Part shown: piece after piece, positions 8,773 to 15,503 of the stretch
How positions within the stretch are numbered: position 1 is the stretch's first letter
Layout of the letters: the number at the start of each line of letters is the position of its first letter
Assembly (NCBI GenBank): GCA_937989675.1
Contig: CALKRK010000282.1
Span: 1 to 32,413 of the forward strand
Origin: an uncultured Arenicella sp.
Lineage (GTDB): Bacteria > Pseudomonadota > Gammaproteobacteria > Arenicellales > Arenicellaceae
Reading direction: 5' to 3'
Length of the DNA stretch: 32,413 nt
Program-made: the position numbers and the translations under genes
The notes under the pieces: model-generated
Database searches by the model: none
What the model was told of the DNA's origin: nothing
What the model saw: only the letters and a program-made list of their open reading frames with translations

Positions 8773-9819
8773 ATGAATTTTACTTCTCAAGAGTTGGTGG
8801 CGGAGTTCTCTGACATGGTAATCAGTACCATAGGAGAAAACGCTGAGTTTGATCATTCGGCCTGCCACTTAGGCGCCAATAGTAGCAGCTTGGTGTTTCT
8901 ACAATCCGCAGATAATCTTCCAGCCAGAGCGGCCGTAATTGTAACTACATCGGAGGTGGCTGAACAGCTTAAAGAGCGCTGCGCAAGTTTTATAGTTTGC
9001 GTGGCAAATGTTCGTTTAGCGCAAGCGAAAATGAAACAACACTTTGATGATTACCAGGCTAAGGATACCGAATGGGATGCTGTGCACGACAGTGCGGTGG
9101 TGCACAAATCTTCTGTGCTTAAAAAAGGCTGTCGAGTGGGGCCCAACGCGGTAATCGGCGCTGATTGTCAGCTGGGTGAAAATGTGGTCGTGAGAGCAAA
9201 CGCCATGATAGAGCATGGCGTAGAAATTGGGCGTGATTCAATCATACATGCGGGTGCCAATATTGGTTATAACTCGCAGCTTGGTGAGCGGGTAAGTATT
9301 CAGGCCGGCGCGGTAATTGGCAGTGAAGGTTTTGGCTTTGCGCCGGATAGCGATAGGCGTTACCACCGTATTCCGCATACCGGCAATGTCATCATCGGCG
9401 ACGATGTACATATTGGTGCCAATTCCTGCGTTGATCGAGGTACATATGGTGCCACCGAAATTGCGCGTGGAGTTAAAATCGACAATATGGTACACGTTGC
9501 ACACAATGTGGAAATTGGAGAGGATTCCCTTTTGACCGCGCAGTCTGTGGTAGCGGGTTCGAGCAAGCTCGGCAAACGGGTTATAGCGTCTGGGCAAACT
9601 GGTATTCTGGATCACAAAACGATAGCCGACGATGCGGTGTTAGTGCATCGTTGTGGCGTCTCGGAGGATATTACGTCAAGTGGTATGTGGGCCGGGACTC
9701 CGGCTCGGCCGTTTAAAGAATACGTGCGCAGCATCAATCTGGGTAAGAAGGTAAAAAGGTTGGAGCAAAAACTCAAAGAACTGCAGCAAGCCCTTGATAA
9801 AAATTTGACCGAAAAATAG
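8773..9819 (+). CDS. lpxD: UDP-3-O-acylglucosamine N-acyltransferase (LpxD family)
   Basis: The 348-residue product is close to the E. coli LpxD length of 341. It has the N-terminal uridine-binding domain (residues 1 to about 100), a long left-handed beta-helix of hexapeptide repeats (about 105-300) and a C-terminal coiled segment rich in Lys and Gln. Family motifs include GSEGFGFAPD, YHRIPHTGNVIIGDDV and VHVAHNVEIG, in which His244 corresponds to the catalytic His239 of E. coli. LpxD adds the N-linked acyl chain in lipid A synthesis. The usual lpxD neighbours (bamA, skp, fabZ, lpxA) are absent, so it may be a second copy or serve a related glycolipid. The ATG at 8773 was chosen by family length; ATG at 8764 is possible. 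Confidence 0.88.
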   Translation: MNFTSQELVAEFSDMVISTIGENAEFDHSACHLGANSSSLVFLQSADNLPARAAVIVTTSEVAEQLKERCASFIVCVANVRLAQAKMKQHFDDYQAKDTEWDAVHDSAVVHKSSVLKKGCRVGPNAVIGADCQLGENVVVRANAMIEHGVEIGRDSIIHAGANIGYNSQLGERVSIQAGAVIGSEGFGFAPDSDRRYHRIPHTGNVIIGDDVHIGANSCVDRGTYGATEIARGVKIDNMVHVAHNVEIGEDSLLTAQSVVAGSSKLGKRVIASGQTGILDHKTIADDAVLVHRCGVSEDITSSGMWAGTPARPFKEYVRSINLGKKVKRLEQKLKELQQALDKNLTEK

Positions 9820-9832
9820 TCAAAACAGTTTA

Positions 9833-10492
9833 ATGTCCGCAAGAACTGAACTCAAATTTATACTGATACCACGCCTGATCAAATTGGTGATGATCATGAT
9901 TACCATGACGTGTCGTGTGCGTTGGCACGACCGCGAAACTTTGGAAAAATTTGTAGAGTCGGATTCGCCCTGGATACTAAGCATGTGGCATAACTGCTCT
10001 ACATTTGCGCCATGGGCGATGCGTGATCGGGGTATAACGTGTATGGTCAGCGCAAGCCGTGATGGTGAATATGTTGCAAGGCTGGGAGCTTTGTTTGGCA
10101 ATAAAACGGTGCGTGGATCAAGCTCTAAAGGGTCTTCATCGGCGACCCGTGCTGTGTTAAAACTATTACGTAGTGGCGAGCCCATTGCGCTTACGCCCGA
10201 CGGCCCGAGGGGGCCAAAGTATCGTGTTCAACATGGAGTGCTTTGGCTAGCTTCAGCCGCGCAAGCGCCAATATTACCTCTGCATATAGAAGCAAGCCGT
10301 CAGTGGATACTGAAAAGTTGGGATAATCATCGTTTTCCTAAGCCTTTTTCAACAATTCATATCGGAATTGGTAAGCCATCTGACATTGATCGGGTCATGT
10401 TTAAACATGACCCGGAAAAAGCGGCTAGCCTCGTTCAAACAGCAATGATGGATAACGTTAATAGGCTTAAAGCCGCAGCGACAAACACATAA
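9833..10492 (+). CDS. DUF374 / lysophospholipid acyltransferase family protein
   Basis: The 219-residue protein matches the DUF374 family of LPS-associated lysophospholipid acyltransferases. Diagnostic segments are SMWHNC near residue 45, SASRDGEYVARLGALFG, TVRGSSSKGS and the strongly conserved TPDGPRGPKYRVQHGVLWLA. The N-terminus carries a hydrophobic stretch that could associate with the inner membrane. It starts 13 bases after the LpxD-like gene and ends 5 bases before the next start, so the three genes are a likely operon. A role in acylating a lipid A-like or other outer-membrane lipid is inferred from this pairing; the actual acyl donor and acceptor are unknown. Confidence 0.85.
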   Translation: MSARTELKFILIPRLIKLVMIMITMTCRVRWHDRETLEKFVESDSPWILSMWHNCSTFAPWAMRDRGITCMVSASRDGEYVARLGALFGNKTVRGSSSKGSSSATRAVLKLLRSGEPIALTPDGPRGPKYRVQHGVLWLASAAQAPILPLHIEASRQWILKSWDNHRFPKPFSTIHIGIGKPSDIDRVMFKHDPEKAASLVQTAMMDNVNRLKAAATNT

Positions 10493-10497
10493 CATTG

Positions 10498-10974
10498 ATG
10501 AAATTACTTTTTATATGTACGCATAATCGTTGCCGAAGTATTTTGGCGGAAGCGATTACAAATCACGTAGCCGAAGGCCGCATTCAAGCCGCCAGTGCGG
10601 GCAGTTCGCCGCAGAGTGAAGTTCACCCGAAGTCCTTGCAATACCTGACTGAGCACAATATTCCTACTGACGGTTTGTCTAGCCAGTCTTGGAATGACTT
10701 TGAAGGCTTTTCACCAGACGCTATTCTTACTCTGTGCGACACGGCTGCGCAGGAGAGTTGCCCAGTTTGGTTTGATCACTCTGTTTTAGTGCATTGGGGT
10801 TTGGCGGATCCATCCTCCCAGGTGTGCGATGAAGAGCAGCAGCGACAGTCGTTTAATCACACTATCGATGTGATTGGCCGCCGTATAAACCGTCTATTGG
10901 AAGAAGATTTAAATCTTCTGTCAGGGCCAGCTTTACAAACCCAGTTAAACGAAATAGCCCGCCAGATTTCTTAA
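10498..10974 (+). CDS. ArsC-type arsenate reductase / low-molecular-weight phosphatase family protein
   Basis: The 158-residue protein has the phosphatase P-loop C-x5-R as CTHNRCR (Cys7 to Arg13) at its N-terminus. A second block TLCDTAAQESCPVW resembles the redox-active cysteine segment of thioredoxin-coupled ArsC proteins, and LADPSS supplies the conserved acid of the family. It therefore resembles ArsC arsenate reductases more than plain tyrosine phosphatases. No ars operon genes (arsR, arsB, acr3) are nearby, and it follows two lipid acyltransferase genes, so its physiological substrate is open. The ATG at 10498 is preferred over an overlapping TTG at 10495. Confidence 0.85.
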   Translation: MKLLFICTHNRCRSILAEAITNHVAEGRIQAASAGSSPQSEVHPKSLQYLTEHNIPTDGLSSQSWNDFEGFSPDAILTLCDTAAQESCPVWFDHSVLVHWGLADPSSQVCDEEQQRQSFNHTIDVIGRRINRLLEEDLNLLSGPALQTQLNEIARQIS

Positions 10975-11011
10975 GTTGGATTTCTTCTTAAGTTGGACTA
11001 CTTAGTGAACG

Positions 11012-11605
11012 CTAACTTCGGTCTTTTTTGACGGAATACACCATGGGTCGTACGCCCACTTTTTGCAGTTTGTTTTTGATTGTTTTGGCTTTGCGCCGGT
11101 CGGGGTAGGGCCCTAAACGCACTCGAAAGAAAGTGCCGGTTTTCTCCGAGGTGCGAGCTTGCGTAATCGACTTATAACCTTTAAGAGCTAAGCGCGCGCG
11201 CAGCTTTTCAGCATCTGCTTGTTGTCTGAATGACGCGGCTTGAACGTAGTAAATCAGGTTGGCATCAGTACGCGTAGGCGCCGCTTCAGGTAAATCATCT
11301 GGCATTACCTGTTCAATGTCGGGCAGCACTGAGTAGAAATCAAACTCGGTCTCTGTGCTCTTTTCCTCAATCAGTTCGGCGATGGCTTTATCGTCATCCA
11401 TCGGCTCCGAGCTGGAGTTGTCTAGCAATGAGCGTAGCCCTGAGCCGAGCCCGTTACCATCGTTTTGAGTACCAGTAAGCAACTTTCCAAGCACAATGCC
11501 GGTGACTAGAACGACCAACAACAACCCCCAGGGTATATTGCGTGGTTTGCGAGCCGCCTTCTTCTTTTTCGACGGCTTTCTCTTAATTCGTCGGGCTTGA
11601 GCCAT
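11012..11605 (-). CDS. SPOR-domain protein, FtsN-like
   Basis: The 197-residue protein has a short, very basic cytoplasmic tail (RRIKRKPSKKKKAARK), one transmembrane helix at about residues 26-43, an acidic linker, and a C-terminal SPOR domain from about residue 118 (YYVQAASFRQQADAEKLRAR ... FFRVRLGPYPDRRKA). SPOR domains bind septal peptidoglycan lacking stem peptides, so the protein probably works at the division site. The layout and its position directly downstream of argS are as seen for ftsN in other gammaproteobacteria. It is shorter than E. coli FtsN (319 residues), and the essential FtsA- and PBP1b-interacting segments cannot be judged, so I leave the symbol blank. Confidence 0.88.
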   Translation of the reverse strand: MAQARRIKRKPSKKKKAARKPRNIPWGLLLVVLVTGIVLGKLLTGTQNDGNGLGSGLRSLLDNSSSEPMDDDKAIAELIEEKSTETEFDFYSVLPDIEQVMPDDLPEAAPTRTDANLIYYVQAASFRQQADAEKLRARLALKGYKSITQARTSEKTGTFFRVRLGPYPDRRKAKTIKNKLQKVGVRPMVYSVKKDRS

Positions 11606-11623
11606 ATTGCTGTAACCCCGGCC

Positions 11624-13477
11624 CTACATTGCTTCAGGTGCGCCAACACCGATGACGGTTAGCCCATTTTTGAGCACTTGGCGCGTTGAGTCGCATAAGG
11701 CAAGCATTGCGTCGCGTTCCCCCACATCGGCATCGAGAATTTTAGTGGCGTTATAATACGAGTGGAACGCCGTGGCTAAATCGCGCAAGTAGTACGTGAT
11801 CTGATGTGGCTCATAGTTGGCGGCCGCATTATCAATGACTTCAGGAAAGCGTTGCAACAAAGTGAGCAATGAGGCCTCGTGGTCTCGGCTTAACAGGCTG
11901 AAGTCGGCTTGTTCTATATTGCTTGTATCAATAGTTCGCTCGTCGGCTGTCTTGAATACGCGGCAAATGCGAGCATGCGCGTACTGCACATAATACATCG
12001 GGTTATCGTTGCTTTGAGATTTAGCCAGATCAAGATCAAAGTCCATGTGTTGTTCTGATTTTCGCTGCGCGTAGAAAAAGCGCGCCGCATCTGAGCCCAC
12101 TTCGTCTCGGAGTTCGCGTAGCGTGACGAATTCGCCGCTGCGTGTCGACATACCGACTTTTTCGCCACCGCGATACAACACGGCGAATTGCACCAGTAGA
12201 ACTTTCAGCTTGTCTTGATCAAGCCCGAGCGCCTGTAACGCTGCTTTCACGCGCGGAATATAACCATGATGGTCTGAGCCCCAAACATTAATGGCCAAGT
12301 CAAAGCCGCGCTCGAGTTTGTCGTAGTGATAGGCGATGTCCGATGCAAAATAGGTCGGCTGCCCATTATCACGGACCACGACGCGGTCTTTTTCATCGCC
12401 GTATTCAGTGGTCTTAAACCACAAGGCACCGCCCTTTTCGTAAATATCGCCAGAAGTTTTGAGCTTCTCAATGGCGTTTTGTATTTTATTGTCGTCAAAC
12501 AGGCTTCGTTCGGAGAACCACGTGTCGTAATCAACCCCAAATTCGCTGAGGTCTTGGCGTATATCATCAACAATAGTGTTCAGGGCCAAGTCAAAGAATA
12601 CAGCGAAGCCGTCTTCGCCCAATGTTTGTTTGACAAACGCAATGCGTGTATCAAGCGCTTCTTCAAGAAACTTTTTCTCGTACGAGGCAACAAGCTTCTC
12701 GTGTGAGCCGGCAATTTCCTCCTTTTCACGCAATTGATCAGCAGATAAATTTGCGAGTTCGTTTAGGGCCTCTGAAGATTCTCGCTTAAGGTCCGCGGCT
12801 GAAATTTCCTCCAAACTTAATAGATATTGAGCGCCATGTTGCGCAAAAAGCTGTTTGCCTAACTCAACTACGTAATCGCCTTTGTAACAGTTGCCCGGTA
12901 ATTCAATGGCCACATCATTGGCTTGCAAATAACGGATCCAAACGCTCACCGCGAGGATGTCCATTTGTCGACCGGCGTCGTTAACGTAATATTCGCGCTC
13001 AACGTTATTGCCTGCTGCGGCTAGCACTCTTGCTAAGGCGTCACCATACGCCGCGCCACGACCATGGCCCACATGCAGCGGGCCAGTTGGGTTGGCTGAA
13101 ACAAATTCAACCATGATCTTTTGTTTGGAATTTGGCTCAGCCAAACCATAGCGCTCTTTTTGAGAGAAAATGGTATTCAGTACCGCGTGGTGAGCATCTT
13201 GAGCCAGAAATACGTTGATAAACCCAGGGCCGGCGATATCGACTTTGACAATAAGCGGGTCGGCCGGAAGTGCGGCCACGATCAGCTCCGCTAACTCGCG
13301 CGGATTACGCTTAGCCGGTTTGGCAAGTGTCATAGCAACGTTGGTAGCGAAGTCGCCATGGTCTTTTTGGCGTGTGCGCTCGAACATTAGGCGAACTTGG
13401 TGATCACCTGGAATCACATTGTCCGATTTTAGTTGTTCGATGGCCTGTTGAAACAGGCTTTGCAGCTGATCTTTCAA
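11624..13477 (-). CDS. argS: Arginyl-tRNA synthetase
   Basis: The 617-residue class Ia synthetase attaches arginine to tRNA-Arg. Visible features are the N-terminal additional domain, the HIGH-type motif in NPTGPLHVGHGRGAAYGDAL, the KMSKS-equivalent region KVGMSTRSGEFVTLRELRDE, and a C-terminal helical anticodon-binding domain ending in VIGVGAPEAM. It is about 40 residues longer than the E. coli enzyme, with extra sequence in a charged helical insertion around residues 215-275. Translation appears to start at TTG (13477), since MKDQLQSLFQQAIEQL agrees with the family N-terminus and no ATG is available nearby. The FtsN-like gene follows 18 bases downstream. Confidence 0.97.
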   Translation of the reverse strand: MKDQLQSLFQQAIEQLKSDNVIPGDHQVRLMFERTRQKDHGDFATNVAMTLAKPAKRNPRELAELIVAALPADPLIVKVDIAGPGFINVFLAQDAHHAVLNTIFSQKERYGLAEPNSKQKIMVEFVSANPTGPLHVGHGRGAAYGDALARVLAAAGNNVEREYYVNDAGRQMDILAVSVWIRYLQANDVAIELPGNCYKGDYVVELGKQLFAQHGAQYLLSLEEISAADLKRESSEALNELANLSADQLREKEEIAGSHEKLVASYEKKFLEEALDTRIAFVKQTLGEDGFAVFFDLALNTIVDDIRQDLSEFGVDYDTWFSERSLFDDNKIQNAIEKLKTSGDIYEKGGALWFKTTEYGDEKDRVVVRDNGQPTYFASDIAYHYDKLERGFDLAINVWGSDHHGYIPRVKAALQALGLDQDKLKVLLVQFAVLYRGGEKVGMSTRSGEFVTLRELRDEVGSDAARFFYAQRKSEQHMDFDLDLAKSQSNDNPMYYVQYAHARICRVFKTADERTIDTSNIEQADFSLLSRDHEASLLTLLQRFPEVIDNAAANYEPHQITYYLRDLATAFHSYYNATKILDADVGERDAMLALCDSTRQVLKNGLTVIGVGAPEAM

Positions 13478-13491
13478 GGTTTTATCTCTAC

Positions 13492-13605
13492 TTTTCGGGG
13501 CTATCTCTTAAATCGATAGCGTTCGCGCCCATCGGCGTAAATCTGGAGCCTGATTTTAGCGGTTTATCGCTTTGGAAAATAGGCTTTGCGCCCGTCTCTT
13601 TAACG
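13492..13605. repeat. Two diverged 63-bp tandem repeat units in the argS upstream region
   Basis: Units start at 13492 and 13555. Read on the plus strand they give FSGLSLKSIAFAP and FSGLSLWKIGFAP, in the same frame. Ser is coded TCG in one and AGC in the other, and other differences are mostly at third codon positions, so similarity is higher in protein than in DNA. A plus-strand frame of 109 codons spans it but overlaps argS, so it is not called as a gene. It may be remains of a repetitive protein or a dispersed intergenic repeat. Confidence 0.45.
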
Positions 13606-13615
13606 GTTATTTACA

Positions 13616-14566
13616 CTATTGAGAGTTGCGTTTGTGATTCCACCAAAAGGCCAGGCCCTGTGCGTTTAAATTGGCGTCTAATCCAACCCATTTTCGAATA
13701 AGCTCTTCATCGAGCCCATCAACCTCATTCATGCAGCGGCGCACTAGGTATTCTTCTAATTTCTTTGTCAACGAGGGCGTGAAATCACCGCCTTCATCGG
13801 CGGCTTGTTGCGTCAGCATGACATAGTCATCGATCTGTTCATGTAAACCCGCCACCATTTTCGACGATGGTGTTATTGGGCCATAGTGTGTCAGGTACAA
13901 GGTTTCTGGCTTGTAGCTCATTACCTTGTCGATAGAGGCGTGCAAAGCGGCCGGATTGAATTGCACTGGCGTAGTTGTGGGCATAACAAAACAAGTGTCG
14001 CCTTCGCGTAAAGCTTGATAGGCGATGCCCAAGGTATCGCCAGTAAATACGCTATCGCTGTTGATGTCGAGAATACAGTGGTGGTGGTTGGCATGGCCTG
14101 GTGTGTCCAAAAACAACAAAGGGCGCCCGGCGAAATCGATAGTTTCACCGTCTTCAGGTACGATAATCCGGTGTTCTGCAACCGGTGTGATTGAGCCATA
14201 CAAACGACTAAATTCATCCTCTCCATAGACCGCGCTGGCTCCTGCGATCAGTCTGCTTGGGTCGACCATATGGCGCGCGCCTTTCGGGTGCACTATAAGT
14301 TTGGCGTTCTCGCATAAATCCATCAGTGCCCCAGCGCCGCCAGCGTGATCCAAATGAATGTGTGTAAGAATCACATAATCCACATTCTGATAATCTAAAC
14401 TTAGCTGCGTTAAAGCCTGTTCTACTTGCGGCACCGAATATTGCGTCCCAGTATCAATGATGGCTACCCGGTCATCGGATTGAATCAAATGTATTGATGC
14501 CAACTTGGGCTGATAATAAAGTGCATCAAGTGTGTGGATATGTGGGTTGGGATTTGCGGTTTGCAT
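13616..14566 (-). CDS. MBL-fold (metallo-beta-lactamase superfamily) hydrolase
   Basis: The 316-residue protein has the metallo-beta-lactamase fold metal site: H-x-H-x-D-H in LTHIHLDHAGG near residue 67, a downstream His in DTPGHANHHHC, Asp in VFTGDTLG, and a final His in YLTHYGP. Two metal ions are expected. The C-terminal part (after about residue 220) is a helical extension. Such stand-alone hydrolases include thioesterases, lactonases and glyoxalase II relatives, so the substrate is not predictable. The gene is divergent from the bufferin operon and shares a 143-bp intergenic region with it, which includes a perfect inverted repeat, so shared control is possible. Confidence 0.85.
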   Translation of the reverse strand: MQTANPNPHIHTLDALYYQPKLASIHLIQSDDRVAIIDTGTQYSVPQVEQALTQLSLDYQNVDYVILTHIHLDHAGGAGALMDLCENAKLIVHPKGARHMVDPSRLIAGASAVYGEDEFSRLYGSITPVAEHRIIVPEDGETIDFAGRPLLFLDTPGHANHHHCILDINSDSVFTGDTLGIAYQALREGDTCFVMPTTTPVQFNPAALHASIDKVMSYKPETLYLTHYGPITPSSKMVAGLHEQIDDYVMLTQQAADEGGDFTPSLTKKLEEYLVRRCMNEVDGLDEELIRKWVGLDANLNAQGLAFWWNHKRNSQ

Positions 14567-14605
14567 GGCTTTTCCAGAGGTAAATATCGTTACTCAAGTG
14601 TAAAA

Positions 14606-14626
14606 AAGTTCGTAGAACGCGAACTT
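14606..14626. promoter_or_regulatory. Perfect 7+7+7 inverted repeat between MBL gene and bufferin operon
   Basis: AAGTTCG, a 7-base spacer and CGAACTT form a perfect inverted repeat 39 bases upstream of the MBL start and 83 bases upstream of the first precursor gene. Half-site centres lie 14 bases apart, which is wide for one helical turn, so a dimeric repressor or activator is only possible. Downstream, TTGACG at 14647 and TAACAT at 14668 (15-base spacer) make a weak candidate promoter for the operon. Confidence 0.45.
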
Positions 14627-14709
14627 GGGTGTAAGCTATCACTGAATTGACGGTTCTTTATGCAGTGTAACATTTGAAACAATTATTTCTTACTGAGGAT
14701 CGAAATCTA

Positions 14710-15099
14710 ATGAAACATACTAAATCACAAAAAGCGTTGAGCTCGGCGCTAGCGACTTCTGTATTAGCAACTGCACTAATGAGTGCAGCACCGATCGCTT
14801 CGGCTGCATCAACCGAGCGTTGTGCAGACGTTGTTAAGGGCGGTAAAAACAGTTGCGCAGTAACATCACTGGGTATCTCCTGCCAAGGTAATGCCACTGA
14901 AGACAATATGGTTGGTGCGTGGATTAAAGTGCCAACAGGCACTTGCGGTAATATCGTGAATATCTGTGCAGGTACGGCTGAGGCGCCAGAAGGCACTAGT
15001 GAAAAGAAATTGAAAAGAGCATGTAAAAAGATCGCTGATCAAACCGACGAGACGGTTGCTGGCGGTCGTTTGGTAGATAAGCTTGGTGAATCTATCTAA
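14710..15099 (+). CDS. bufA: Bufferin-type precursor (DUF2282-like), six-cysteine variant
   Basis: The 129-residue product has a Sec-type signal peptide (residues 1-32, ending PIASA). The mature part carries cysteines at 38, 49, 58, 79, 86 and 105. The first four match those of the next gene in spacing: 11 residues between the first pair and 21 between the third and fourth. It also shares the K-x-G-x-N-x-C and W-x-x-x-P-x-G-T-C elements of DUF2282 (bufferin) proteins. The two extra cysteines sit in a C-terminal extension, and the His of the family's H-S-C element is Ile here (GISCQG). Bufferins are exported metal-binding peptides whose cysteines are modified by a DUF692 enzyme. The ATG at 14710 follows a TGAGGA ribosome binding site. 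Confidence 0.85.
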   Translation: MKHTKSQKALSSALATSVLATALMSAAPIASAASTERCADVVKGGKNSCAVTSLGISCQGNATEDNMVGAWIKVPTGTCGNIVNICAGTAEAPEGTSEKKLKRACKKIADQTDETVAGGRLVDKLGESI

Positions 15100-15136
15100 A
15101 GAAACGTCTACTTTCTAAGTTAAATATTTTGATTGC

Positions 15137-15164
15137 GGGTGGCTTCGGCCGCCCTCTGTCTTTT
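15137..15164 (+). terminator. UUCG-capped hairpin between the two precursor genes (attenuator or mRNA stabiliser)
   Basis: GGGTGGC and GCCGCCC pair around a TTCG tetraloop closed by C-G, an unusually stable loop, with one G-T pair in the stem. An imperfect T-rich stretch (ending TTTT at 15161-15164) follows. It could partly terminate transcription or protect the upstream mRNA, so that the first precursor is made in excess over the enzyme genes. Confidence 0.5.
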
Positions 15165-15192
15165 CAACCCTACTATTACAATGGAGACAATG

Positions 15193-15480
15193 ATGACTAG
15201 CAAAACAAAAGTAACCGCAGCCGCTTCAATTCTTGCAGTGGCAATGCTCGCTAACACGGGCGCTGCTCACGCTGGCAAAGAAGGCTATGAAAAATGCCAG
15301 GGGATCGTTAAGGCTGGTATGAACGACTGTGGCGCTAACGGCCATTCTTGTGCAGGCCAAGCGGCGGTTGATGGTGATCCAAATGAATGGGTCTATCTAC
15401 CTGAAGGAACCTGTGAAAAAATTGCTGGCGGAACTGTGAAAGCTCCGAAAGCAAAAGCCGAAGAAAAAGTTGACTCTTAG
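15193..15480 (+). CDS. bufA: Bufferin-type precursor (DUF2282), canonical four-cysteine form
   Basis: The 95-residue product has a signal peptide ending AAHA (residue 27) and a mature part with cysteines 35, 46, 53 and 74. The motifs [33 protein letters not shown] and [11 protein letters not shown] are those of DUF2282/BufA1. From published work on bufferins, some of these cysteines are converted to thiooxazole rings by the DUF692 oxidase, and the exported peptide binds copper. The C-terminus is a charged Lys/Glu/Ala tail. The start at 15193 is chosen because GGAG at 15183-15186 lies 6 bases upstream; ATGs at 15181 and 15190 are alternatives. The enzyme gene begins 23 bases after the stop. 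Confidence 0.93.
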   Translation: MTSKTKVTAAASILAVAMLANTGAAHAGKEGYEKCQGIVKAGMNDCGANGHSCAGQAAVDGDPNEWVYLPEGTCEKIAGGTVKAPKAKAEEKVDS

Positions 15481-15503
15481 GGCACTTTTCTAAGACACAC
15501 GAT

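Noticed and set aside
9238-9615. 125-codon minus-strand frame inside the LpxD-like gene
   Set aside because: It is a shadow of the hexapeptide-repeat coding sequence, which is clearly real on the plus strand.
10968-11000. Short direct repeat CTTAAGTTGGA after the ArsC-type gene
   Set aside because: Eleven bases repeated once between convergent genes; probably local slippage with no wider structure.
13372-13701. 109-codon plus-strand frame covering the tandem units
   Set aside because: It overlaps both the 5' end of argS and the 3' end of the MBL gene on the other strand, and its outer parts look like shadow sequence. Only the repeat itself is reported.
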